Below, one piece after another: positions 1-7,214 of a stretch of DNA of 11,297 bases. Below the pieces are notes generated by a model. The model saw only the letters and a list, made by a program, of their open reading frames with translations, was not told the DNA's origin and ran no database searches. A program made the position numbers and the translations under genes. This DNA comes from Onstottus_A sp036505875 (lineage in GTDB: Bacteria; Acidobacteriota; Blastocatellia; UBA7656): the NCBI GenBank assembly GCA_036505875.1, contig DASXSR010000304.1:1-11297 (forward strand), given 5' to 3'. Position 1 is the stretch's first letter. Each line of letters begins with the position of its first letter.

Positions 1-144
1 GATGTTTATCTCACGGTGATTCTCGGCAAAGACTCAAACGCGACGAACCACAATCTGCACGTCGAAGTGGCCGGCTGGGACGGAAAAGACCACAAAGACG
101 ACGCGATCGCTATCGCGCGCGACATTCTCGCGCATCTGCACTGA
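1..144 (+). CDS. C-terminal fragment of an unidentified protein
   Basis: An open frame runs in from the left edge and stops at a TGA at 142-144, giving 47 residues that begin DVYLTVILGK and end ARDILAHLH. The first residues look like a beta strand and the last 15 like an amphipathic helix. This strand-then-helix ending occurs in serine hydrolases of the class A beta-lactamase fold and in many alpha/beta proteins, but no diagnostic motif is present and I do not recognise the family. It lies 50 nt upstream of the fibre-like gene on the same strand, so the two could be co-transcribed. Confidence is moderate that it is coding and very low for any function. Confidence 0.5.
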   Translation, partial: DVYLTVILGKDSNATNHNLHVEVAGWDGKDHKDDAIAIARDILAHLH

Positions 145-182
145 CGAGAAGAGGACAACCGGCCGCTTTATCCACGGCGCTC

Positions 183-187
183 AGGAG
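183..187 (+). promoter_or_regulatory. Ribosome binding site of the fibre-like gene
   Basis: AGGAG lies 7 nt before the ATG at 195. This is a canonical Shine-Dalgarno sequence and supports that start. No convincing -35/-10 promoter was seen in the 50 nt between the two plus-strand genes. Confidence 0.65.
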
Positions 188-194
188 AATACCG

Positions 195-2537
195 ATGTTG
201 AAACCACACGCAGTTTGCTCAAGCTTGCTCTTAATAATCGCTTCTCTCGGAACGGCACTAGGTCAGAACGAAATTGCGAAGACTGACAAAGGCGATGACG
301 TGACCGTCACTGCCGCTGCAACGGGTGAACGTGTGCGGCTGGCCGCTTTTCCATCCGTCGTGCAAATCCGGCTGGAAGTTTACGACTCGACCGGCAAGAA
401 GCTCGTCGATCACGAGCTGCGTGGTGGGAACGTTCTCGATTGGCATCTGGAGGACGGGCAAGCAGAGCATCTTCGCGACGACATCTACCTATGCGTCGTC
501 ACCGTCAAGAGCCTTTCTGGAAAACTCATGCAGAGAATCGGCTCGGTATCAGTTGAGCAGTCGTCCGCGACGGTTCAGCCTCTGAATGCTTCGCAGATGA
601 CCGCTCAACAATCACAAGCTGTCGGACCGATAGAAGAGAACGCCTCTTTACTTGTTCTGAAGGAAGATGACGAGCGGACTACAACAGTCATCGCCCACAA
701 CGGAGATGAAGGGCAGATTATCAGAGGCAAGGGCGCGCTCTCGTTTCGCATTGGCGATTTCTACAGAGGCAACGACAGCGAACAGATGCGGCTGACGGCC
801 GAAGGCAATCTGGGGATTGGCTTAACCCATCCGCAGGCGAAGCTTGATGTAGACGGGATGATCCGCGCCAGCCAGGGGATTATGTTCCCGGATGGCACGA
901 TCCAAACAACAGCCGCGATTGCCGGCAGCAACGGCAAAGACAGGGGTGGGCAACCACCGAGCGGTCAGGGTCTGGGGCTACGCAAACAAGACAGGAGGTC
1001 AGTCGGAACGCCTCAGGGACAGAATACGGTGTCGCCGGAGTTCATGGTAAACGAGGATCTGACGGTCAACGGAAGCATCTTCTTCACCACAGGGTCCCCC
1101 AGAGACATAGCCATGCTGAACAACACTGGCGGCGTCAGAATTTATTCCGCGCCCACTTTGACCAACTCCCCGGCGTCAGCGGCAATACAATTCTTTGGAA
1201 CCGGTTCAGCGTTTACGGGGCAGGCTTACATCGATTCGGGAGCACACGACAACGCGGCAGTGATCTTCCGGACTGCGGGGACCGGAGGAACGATTGCGGA
1301 GCGGATGAGGATCGCGGCAACGGGCTTTGTTGGCATTGGCCGCTCCACACGGGTCAACGTCTCCGAGGTCTTTGGCGTGCAGTCGAGCTTCGGTGGTACT
1401 GCATTCGGCGGCATGTACATGAAGACCGATAGCGCAACCGGGAAGCCTTTCTACGGCTATTCGCTCAATGGCGAGGTATCTGCTTACCATTACGTCGACG
1501 GGAACGACGGCGGCAAGTGGAAGCTGAGCGTTGGGAATGGTAATGATGTGCTAACGGCAACGCCCGATGGCAACGTCGGCATCGGCGCGTCCACTCCCAA
1601 CACAAAGCTCGAAGTCCGCGGCGACGTTTATCTAAACAATAACGGCGGCACGAATCTATTCCTGGATGCTACCTCGGTTGCCGGCGGGCGAAAATGGAGG
1701 TGGATAGCAGGCACTGCGTCGCAGAGCTATGGCGTTGGTAACGGCTTTGGTTTGTTCGACGACACCGCAGGCGCCTATAGACTCGCCGTGGACGTGTCTG
1801 GCAACGTCAGCATCGGCACAACAAGCCCAACCGCGACTAAACTACAGGTCTACAGCGACGCCGGCACTGGGGTAACAGTGACGGAAACCTCCTCAGGTGG
1901 CATTGGGGTGTATGGCTCCAACGGCAGCGGCCTGGGCACCGGCGTGTGGGGCAACAGCAGCGTTGGCAGGGGCGTGTTTGGCTACAGCACCAGCGGCGTC
2001 GGAGTTGTGGCGGAAAGTCTCTCCGGCAATACCATAATGGAGGGCTACAGTTCAGGTATCCGCAAGTTCCACATCGACAACAACGGTACCTACAATGGTG
2101 GGTCGGACTTTGCCGAGGCGCTGCCGGCCTACGGTAAAAAGGCCAGCTACCAACCCGGCGATGTCCTGGTCGTAAGCGCAAAATCGCCAGGGACGGTCGA
2201 GAAGTCGAGCCGGCCCTATGACCAGCGGCTAGTCGGTGTTTATTCTACCCGGCCGGGGGTGCTCGGCGCCGACAAGGCAGGCACCTCGCGAGTAGACCCC
2301 GATGAGCTGCCAGTGGCCATCGTCGGCATCGTCCCGACCAAAGTCTCAACCGAGAACGGCCCGGTCCAGGCTGGTGACCTACTCACCAGTTCCTCGACTG
2401 TGGGCTACGCGATGAAAGCTTCGCCTGTGCGCGTGGGAAGAGCCAAGATCTATCGACCGGGCACGATTCTGGGCAAGGCCCTGGAGCCGCTCGAGGAAGG
2501 CAAAGGCGTGATCAAGGTCTTGGTGACACTACGGTAG
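195..2537 (+). CDS. Secreted fibre-like protein with tail-fibre-type repeats
   Basis: This 780-residue protein starts with a Sec signal peptide (hydrophobic stretch about 10-19, cleavage likely near ALG-QN at 23/24). Residues about 45-122 look like a beta-sandwich resembling the FlgD-Ig type (VYDSTGKKL, then DDIYLCVVTV). Four copies of a GNVGIGTTSPxxKLxVxG-type motif follow, at about 205-221, 378-393, 460-475 and 537-553. Such motifs occur in phage tail-fibre-like and bacterial surface proteins. Residues 569-610 are a Gly-rich run of G-V-x-G repeats (GVYGSN, GVWGNS, GVFGYS). The C-terminal 145 residues begin near GGSDFAEALP and contain PGDVLVV, PVAIVGIVPTKV, AGDLLTSS and GTILGKALEPL. This is a compact beta-rich cap without the catalytic Ser of a peptidase S74 chaperone as far as I can see. 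It is probably an extracellular trimeric fibre or surface protein with unknown ligand. It points toward the sugar cluster and is probably unrelated to it. Confidence 0.85.
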   Translation: MLKPHAVCSSLLLIIASLGTALGQNEIAKTDKGDDVTVTAAATGERVRLAAFPSVVQIRLEVYDSTGKKLVDHELRGGNVLDWHLEDGQAEHLRDDIYLCVVTVKSLSGKLMQRIGSVSVEQSSATVQPLNASQMTAQQSQAVGPIEENASLLVLKEDDERTTTVIAHNGDEGQIIRGKGALSFRIGDFYRGNDSEQMRLTAEGNLGIGLTHPQAKLDVDGMIRASQGIMFPDGTIQTTAAIAGSNGKDRGGQPPSGQGLGLRKQDRRSVGTPQGQNTVSPEFMVNEDLTVNGSIFFTTGSPRDIAMLNNTGGVRIYSAPTLTNSPASAAIQFFGTGSAFTGQAYIDSGAHDNAAVIFRTAGTGGTIAERMRIAATGFVGIGRSTRVNVSEVFGVQSSFGGTAFGGMYMKTDSATGKPFYGYSLNGEVSAYHYVDGNDGGKWKLSVGNGNDVLTATPDGNVGIGASTPNTKLEVRGDVYLNNNGGTNLFLDATSVAGGRKWRWIAGTASQSYGVGNGFGLFDDTAGAYRLAVDVSGNVSIGTTSPTATKLQVYSDAGTGVTVTETSSGGIGVYGSNGSGLGTGVWGNSSVGRGVFGYSTSGVGVVAESLSGNTIMEGYSSGIRKFHIDNNGTYNGGSDFAEALPAYGKKASYQPGDVLVVSAKSPGTVEKSSRPYDQRLVGVYSTRPGVLGADKAGTSRVDPDELPVAIVGIVPTKVSTENGPVQAGDLLTSSSTVGYAMKASPVRVGRAKIYRPGTILGKALEPLEEGKGVIKVLVTLR

Positions 2538-2592
2538 GCTGGCTTACTTAGCTTGCGGCGATCACTGGGCGCGCATATAGCCATAGGAACCT
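2538..2592. other. Convergent intergenic gap, no clear terminator
   Basis: These 55 nt separate the stop codons of the plus-strand fibre gene and minus-strand uxaC. Two converging transcription units should end here, yet I see no strong GC hairpin followed by a T-run on either strand. Termination may be Rho-dependent or occur inside the opposing genes. Confidence 0.4.
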
Positions 2593-4020
2593 TTATTCGA
2601 ACTTGTAGGCTTTCTTGGCAAGTCCGTAAGCAAGATCGTGAATCATCTGTTCAGCGTCCGACGTATCGACGATGCCGCGCACGACAAGACTCGCGACCCA
2701 ATCGGCATCGACTCGGCGCGCCAGATCGTGTCTGGCGGGGATCGACGGGAAGGCTCGCGTGTCGTCGTTGAAGCCCACTGTGTTGTGGAGCCCGGCAGTC
2801 TCCATCACCAGATCAAGATAACGCCGCATACCGTTGAGGCTGTCGAAGAACCACCACGGCGGACCGAGCTTAACCGCGGGATAGTGACCCGCCAGCGGAG
2901 CAAGCTCGCGCGAGTAGGTTGATTCGTCAACCGTGAACAGAATCAGAGTGAGACGAGCATCGTTGCCGTACTTGTTCAGAAGCGGAGAGAGGTTGCGAGT
3001 AAACTCGTGAGAGATCGGGATGTCCGCGCCTTTGTCTGTACCGAACCGTTGAAAGAGCGCGCGGTTGTGGTTGCGATATGAACCGACGTGAAGTTGCATC
3101 ACGAGGCCGTCTTCAATGCTCATCCGCGCGAATTCCATCAACATATGACCGGTGAAGCGGGTCGCGTCGTTCGCGCTCGCCGTGCCTTCGAGCGCTCGCC
3201 GCAGGATCGCGTTGGCTTCGTCTTCAGATAACTCAGACGTGTAAGGAGTCAGCGCCGCGTGATCAGTTGCCGTTGCGCCCATCGCTTTGAAGTGAGCGCG
3301 GCGCTGTTCGAGAGCCTTAATCAGCCGAGTGACGTTATTGATTTCAAGTCCACAGACTGCTGAGAGGCGATTGATTTGCTCTCGCCAATCCGGCCGATCG
3401 ATGTTGACCACACCGTCCGGTCTGAATGTTGGCACAACTCTTCCCTTCCAGCCGGATGCGCGAACTGCCTGATGATGTTCGAGAGTGTCGCTCGCCGCGT
3501 CGGTGGTTGCGAGCACCTCCACGTTGAATCTCTCGAACAAGCGTCGCGGTCTGAACTCCGGCTTCGCGAGTTGATCGGCTATGTGATCGTAGATGTGCTG
3601 CGCTGATTTGCTGTCGAGTTTTTCCTCTACGCCGAACAAGTCGCGAAGTTCATCTTTTAGCCACATGCCGGTAGGCGTGCCGAGAAAAAGATAGAAGTTG
3701 TCGGCAAAGAGCTGCCAGATTCGGCGGTGATCTGTCTCGACCGGGGTACCATCGGTCGTTGGTATGCCAAGTCGTTCCAGCTGGATGCCTTGCGAATAGA
3801 GCATCCTGAAAATGTAATGATCGGGGATCAACAGCAGATCTGTCGGCGTGCCAAAGCTGTAATCCGGATCGGCAAAGACTCGCGGATCAACGTGACCGTG
3901 GGGACAAATCAACGGCAAGCGCGCGACCGATTCGTACAGGTTGCGGGCAATGTCTCGTTGTTGGGGGTCCGGATCAAAGTAGCGATCCGGCAGCGTAAGG
4001 CTTGTTGAACGTTTAACCAT
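2593..4020 (-). CDS. uxaC: Uronate isomerase (glucuronate/galacturonate isomerase)
   Basis: UxaC is a cytoplasmic enzyme of the amidohydrolase-related TIM-barrel superfamily. It interconverts D-glucuronate and D-fructuronate, and D-galacturonate and D-tagaturonate, the first step of bacterial hexuronate catabolism. The 475 residues match the family's usual length of about 470. The N-terminal metal motif HGHVD lies at 41-45. Downstream family signatures include MQLHVGSYRNHN, VKLGPPWWFFDS and TVGFNDDTRAFPSIPARHD near the C-terminus. A weak purine-rich AGAGAG precedes the ATG. It is the last gene of the minus-strand cluster, 65 nt after the binding-protein-like gene. Its presence suggests that the cluster's substrate contains or yields a uronic acid. 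No uxaB/uxuB, uxuA/uxaA, kdgK or kdgA is in the window. Confidence 0.95.
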   Translation of the reverse strand: MVKRSTSLTLPDRYFDPDPQQRDIARNLYESVARLPLICPHGHVDPRVFADPDYSFGTPTDLLLIPDHYIFRMLYSQGIQLERLGIPTTDGTPVETDHRRIWQLFADNFYLFLGTPTGMWLKDELRDLFGVEEKLDSKSAQHIYDHIADQLAKPEFRPRRLFERFNVEVLATTDAASDTLEHHQAVRASGWKGRVVPTFRPDGVVNIDRPDWREQINRLSAVCGLEINNVTRLIKALEQRRAHFKAMGATATDHAALTPYTSELSEDEANAILRRALEGTASANDATRFTGHMLMEFARMSIEDGLVMQLHVGSYRNHNRALFQRFGTDKGADIPISHEFTRNLSPLLNKYGNDARLTLILFTVDESTYSRELAPLAGHYPAVKLGPPWWFFDSLNGMRRYLDLVMETAGLHNTVGFNDDTRAFPSIPARHDLARRVDADWVASLVVRGIVDTSDAEQMIHDLAYGLAKKAYKFE

Positions 4021-4062
4021 CTCAAAATCTCTCTGGGCCGGCCTAAAGTGATATGGCCTACT

Positions 4063-4076
4063 TCGCCCTAAGGCGA
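4063..4076. promoter_or_regulatory. Small dyad between the binding-protein gene and uxaC
   Basis: TCGCC-CTAA-GGCGA is a perfect 5-bp inverted repeat with a 4-nt centre. It lies in the 65-nt gap upstream of uxaC. It has no T-run, so it is not a good terminator. It could be an operator half-site pair or a weak mRNA hairpin, or arise by chance. Confidence 0.25.
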
Positions 4077-4085
4077 TACATCGTT

Positions 4086-5000
4086 TTATCTGGTCCGAAG
4101 CGCCTGCTCCGGCGGAAACGACACAGGAGACAACTTTACTTCGGCTGGAGGTTGCTTACCGCTCGACAGCGCTCGCGCAATCAACTCCACCGCCGGGCCG
4201 CCGGTGGAAGGCATGATGACCGTTGCTGCGAGTTGTCCGCGGTCGACAAGTTCTTGACCCACGTCCGGCAGTCCATCGCAGCCGGTTACAGGGATCTTTG
4301 CAACCTCCGGCCTTCGCAGGTACTTCGCGACGCCGCCGAGTGCCTTGAGCGCGCCGACGGCCATCTCATCATTCTGACAACCAAGAAGGTCAATGCGCTG
4401 TGGACCCGATAGCACAATGCGTAGGTAATTGCTCACTACTCTTTCGGCGTCGGCCTCAGTCCAATTTCCATCCAACGTTCCGGCAAGCTCGATGTTCGTG
4501 CCGCTGATTGCCTCTTTCATTCCCTTCAGCCGTCCCTGAGCGGATGTACTGGTAGCTTCGCCCTGTACGTATAGCAACTTACAGCCACCGGGAAACAGCG
4601 CGCGGAACTGGCGCCCTTGAATTCTGCCGGTCTCGTGCTGATCTGGCGTCAGAAAACTGATCGGGACGCTCGGGAATTCGGCTTGCAGTCTGCCGAGGCT
4701 ATCCATTGTTCGACTGACACACACCCAGCCTATGCCAGACTCGGCCGCCTGGCGCGCACAACGATCCAACGAACTGGTGGCTCGAACCGGCATAATGATG
4801 ACCGCGCGCGGGCGTTGATCAGGATCTGCATTGAGAACGCCAAGTACCTGCCTCATCTGTTGGGTGACACTGTCCTCTGCGAAAAAGACGTCCAGTCGAA
4901 TCCCGTCGCGCTGGGACGCCAGGACCGCGTCGTCTCTCACCGCCCTCTGATATCGGTTTGTCTCATTCGGAAGGCAAAGCGCAAGCGACCAGGTTTGCAT
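4086..5000 (-). CDS. Periplasmic-binding-protein-like (type 1) sugar-binding domain protein without signal peptide
   Basis: The 304-residue product has the fold pattern of type 1 periplasmic binding proteins (RbsB/LacI sensor domain, Peripla_BP_4). It starts directly at the first beta strand (MQTWSLALCLPN). The Rossmann-like hinge motif QNDEMAVGALKAL lies at 209-221, and VTGCDGLPDVGQ with ATVIMPSTGGPAVELI follows at 238-273. There is no Sec or lipoprotein signal, no LacI helix-turn-helix, and no fused kinase or cyclase. I chose the ATG at 5000 because GGGGGGAA lies about 10 nt upstream. An upstream ATG at 5060 would add a hydrophilic 20-residue tail and overlap the previous gene by 32 nt. No ABC permease or ATPase is nearby. 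It may be a cytoplasmic ligand-binding protein, perhaps a sensor or sugar carrier; the function is unknown. Confidence 0.75.
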   Translation of the reverse strand: MQTWSLALCLPNETNRYQRAVRDDAVLASQRDGIRLDVFFAEDSVTQQMRQVLGVLNADPDQRPRAVIIMPVRATSSLDRCARQAAESGIGWVCVSRTMDSLGRLQAEFPSVPISFLTPDQHETGRIQGRQFRALFPGGCKLLYVQGEATSTSAQGRLKGMKEAISGTNIELAGTLDGNWTEADAERVVSNYLRIVLSGPQRIDLLGCQNDEMAVGALKALGGVAKYLRRPEVAKIPVTGCDGLPDVGQELVDRGQLAATVIMPSTGGPAVELIARALSSGKQPPAEVKLSPVSFPPEQALRTR

Positions 5001-5028
5001 TTGGATTGTTCCCCCCGCTTCTTCTCGA

Positions 5029-6057
5029 CTATCTCCAGGTGCCGAGTCTCCGTCCCGCATCCGCAGATTCGTAAATCCGTTCTACCAGCATCACGCTGCG
5101 TCGCGCTTCCTGGCCGTCGCACAAGGGCACGCCGTCGGTGGTTATGGCGCGAATGAAATCCTCGATTATCGCGCGATGACCTCGCGTATCTGAAATCACC
5201 GGCGAAGCCGCGCGTTCGTCAGCACCCGACGGCGGCGCGGCGGAGAGTCCGCTCATCGGTGCGCGCAGATCAACCGAGCGAATTCGATCGTTCTCGATAA
5301 CGATTGTTCCTTCCGAGAAGGACATTTCGAGCCGCCGCGAGAAGCCGGGATAAGCCGAAGTGGCAGCTTCGATATTTCCGATCGCACCATTGGCGAACTC
5401 GAACGACGCGACAACCGTATCCTCGACCTCGATATCGTGCAAGCCGGTTATCGCTCTGGCGCAAACCTGCGACACATCTCCGAACAGCCACAATAACAGG
5501 TCAACCGTATGTATGCCCTGGTTCATCAGCGCGCCGCCGCCATCCAAGGCCCGAGTTCCGCGCCAGCGCGAGTTCTTGTAATATTCGTGCGGCCTGTACC
5601 AGCGGACCGAAGCGGATATTAGAATCGGGTTTCCCAGCTTGCCTGCGTCAATCAGTTCTTTGAGCTTCACGATGTCCGGAGCCGTGCGATCTTGAAAGAA
5701 AACCCCGAGTTTGACACGTGCCTTGTGGCTCGCCTCAATCAAGGCGTCAGCGCGCTCGGTCGTTATGTCGATGGGTTTCTCAACCAGAACGTGGAGGCCG
5801 TGTTGTGCTGCCGCGATTCCCTGCTCCGCATGTAAACCAGATGGCGTCCCGATCAGAACAGCGTCCATTGGGTGGTGGTTCAAGAACGCTTCGAGGTCCT
5901 GGTACGCAGACGCTCCGGCGACATCTGCCAACTGGCGCACCTTCTCGAAATTCTTTCCGCAGACTGCCGCTACCGTAACGCCCTCGATTTCGAGAGCGGC
6001 GCGCGCATGAGTTTGACTTATGTTGCCGCCTCCCAGAATCCCTACGTGAAAACTCAT
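5029..6057 (-). CDS. Cytoplasmic Gfo/Idh/MocA-family NAD(P)-dependent oxidoreductase
   Basis: The 342 residues begin directly with the Rossmann strand VGILGGGNIS (5-14), the dinucleotide-binding Gly motif. EKP lies at 93-95, with the Lys expected to be catalytic. GGGALMNQGIHTVD lies at 173-186, carrying the family's His183 and Asp186. No signal peptide is present, so it acts in the cytoplasm, unlike the Tat-exported paralogue at 7421-8785. Family members oxidise or reduce a sugar or inositol hydroxyl; the substrate cannot be read from sequence. It is followed after 28 nt by the binding-protein-like gene. Its start lacks a recognisable Shine-Dalgarno sequence, and a terminator-like hairpin lies just upstream (6074-6104). 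It may return a keto intermediate to an alcohol, or reduce a ketouronate next to UxaC; both are guesses. Confidence 0.9.
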   Translation of the reverse strand: MSFHVGILGGGNISQTHARAALEIEGVTVAAVCGKNFEKVRQLADVAGASAYQDLEAFLNHHPMDAVLIGTPSGLHAEQGIAAAQHGLHVLVEKPIDITTERADALIEASHKARVKLGVFFQDRTAPDIVKLKELIDAGKLGNPILISASVRWYRPHEYYKNSRWRGTRALDGGGALMNQGIHTVDLLLWLFGDVSQVCARAITGLHDIEVEDTVVASFEFANGAIGNIEAATSAYPGFSRRLEMSFSEGTIVIENDRIRSVDLRAPMSGLSAAPPSGADERAASPVISDTRGHRAIIEDFIRAITTDGVPLCDGQEARRSVMLVERIYESADAGRRLGTWR

Positions 6058-6073
6058 CGAAAAGGCACTTTAG

Positions 6074-6104
6074 AAAAGAGGCCGACTTAAGAGTTTGCGG
6101 CCTC
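6074..6104 (-). terminator. Candidate intrinsic terminator or attenuator
   Basis: Read on the minus strand, GAGGCCG (6104-6098) and CGGCCTC (6084-6078) form a perfect 7-bp GC-rich stem around a 13-nt loop, followed at once by TTTT and then CTAAAG. The loop contains ACT-CTTA-AGT, which could extend the pairing. It sits in the 74-nt gap between the DUF6807 gene and the cytoplasmic oxidoreductase. The U-run is short, so partial termination or mRNA end protection is as likely as full termination. Confidence 0.45.
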
Positions 6105-6131
6105 ACGCTTAGACATTTGGTCTCAGACTTC

Positions 6132-7193
6132 TTACTTCACTTCTGCAACGAAACGGCTGTATTGCGAGTCCAGAGCGCCAGGCGCTGGTTCACCCGTAAT
6201 GATCAATACTCGATACCTGAACGTGGCCGATTGTTTCGGTTCGATAGTGAAGTTGAGCGCCTCCTTTCCGTTGCTGAACACTTTCTGGCCGAGCGGGTTC
6301 GCCGCGAACAAGCCGTAGCCACGCGCATGCCAGTAAGTCGGATAGCCCGGGTTCTTCGGATGATCGAGAATCGCCAGCGTGATCGGTTCTTGCCCGATCT
6401 TGCCCGTGAGCATCGTCCATTTGCCGCGCGTTCCCCAAACATCGTCGCCGGTCTTTCCTTCACTGCTGCGATAGCGGCCGGTCACCCCGGTGTTATCCAG
6501 CTTGGGCACGGCAGTCGCTTTGCCGCTTGCGTCGGTGAAGACCTCGGGCTTGTCTGAAGGTTGTTCGAGCTGTCGCGCGACGCGCATGCCCAGCACGCCT
6601 TCCTTGTCGTCGTTAAACACGACTCGCTGATCGAGCGCCGTCAACTTGGTGATCCGATCGATCGCGCGCTCATTTGGTCCCGCGTGGAAGATGAAAATCG
6701 TCTCCTCGCGTAGCAGCTCTTTGCCGTCTGAAGCAAGCCACGCCATCTCGACCTCAAGTTCGCCGCTGGTCTTGCCGCTTACGACGCGCTTAATCTTGAC
6801 GTGGCGAATCGTGCCATACCTATGTCGCTCGGCGGGCTTAATGGCTTCAGAGTTATTCCAGAAGTCGAACCCGTTCACGTTGCCGTAGTTGAACCACAGG
6901 CCAACGTGATGCGGATGATCGACTCGTTCGCCTGGCCGCGGCTCGAGCGGATATCCCCGTGTGACGATTGTTCCCTTCGCAGTTCGTAGCGGATACAACA
7001 CCGGCTTCTTGACCGATTCGGGCCAGATGTAAGACGTGAACGGCTGACCATCTATAGTAACGTCGACGCGGCAAGCCGCTTCGTTTGCGACAACCTTAAC
7101 ACCGCCATCCGCGACATTAGCACTGGTCAGCAAGGGCATTGCCGAGAAGGCCAGCGCTATCACTACGCAACTGACCATTTGCCACTTGAACAT
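6132..7193 (-). CDS. Secreted DUF6807 (PmoA-like) family protein
   Basis: The 353-residue product has a Sec signal peptide (hydrophobic VSCVVIALAFSAMPLLTSA, cleavage near residue 25), followed by an all-beta domain with the hallmarks of the DUF6807 family, often auto-annotated as methane oxygenase PmoA. These include DHPHHVGLWF at 92-101, GNVNGFDFWN at about 104-113, KEGVLGMRVA at 197-206, and HPKNPGYPTYWHARG at 278-292. The conserved His/Asp clusters suggest a metal or sugar site, but no activity is established to my knowledge. It is not a methane monooxygenase subunit. I placed the start at 7193 because GGGAGGAA lies 5 nt upstream; an ATG eight codons earlier (7217) would put that ribosome-binding site inside the gene. 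It is probably periplasmic, alongside the two Tat-exported proteins. Confidence 0.85.
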   Translation of the reverse strand: MFKWQMVSCVVIALAFSAMPLLTSANVADGGVKVVANEAACRVDVTIDGQPFTSYIWPESVKKPVLYPLRTAKGTIVTRGYPLEPRPGERVDHPHHVGLWFNYGNVNGFDFWNNSEAIKPAERHRYGTIRHVKIKRVVSGKTSGELEVEMAWLASDGKELLREETIFIFHAGPNERAIDRITKLTALDQRVVFNDDKEGVLGMRVARQLEQPSDKPEVFTDASGKATAVPKLDNTGVTGRYRSSEGKTGDDVWGTRGKWTMLTGKIGQEPITLAILDHPKNPGYPTYWHARGYGLFAANPLGQKVFSNGKEALNFTIEPKQSATFRYRVLIITGEPAPGALDSQYSRFVAEVK

Positions 7194-7195
7194 TG

Positions 7196-7203
7196 GTTCC
7201 TCC
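7196..7203 (-). promoter_or_regulatory. Ribosome binding site deciding the DUF6807 start
   Basis: On the minus strand, GGGAGGAA precedes the ATG at 7193 at good spacing. This strong site argues for the shorter start over the upstream ATG at 7217. Confidence 0.6.
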
Positions 7204-7214
7204 CGGGAGCGTAA

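Noticed and set aside
2538..2592. Bidirectional terminator between converging genes
   Set aside because: Expected by layout, but no stable hairpin with a T-run could be found on either strand.
4086..5060. LacI-type repressor or ABC-transporter binding lipoprotein
   Set aside because: No helix-turn-helix at the N-terminus, no signal or lipobox Cys, and no permease or ATPase gene nearby.
4617..5156. 179-codon plus-strand open frame
   Set aside because: Antisense to the binding-protein-like gene and the end of the cytoplasmic oxidoreductase gene; composition rich in Arg, typical of a shadow frame.
6132..7193. Methane/ammonia monooxygenase subunit (PmoA)
   Set aside because: The name is an annotation artefact for DUF6807. 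There are no multiple membrane helices and no pmoB/pmoC neighbours; the protein is a soluble secreted beta-rich protein.
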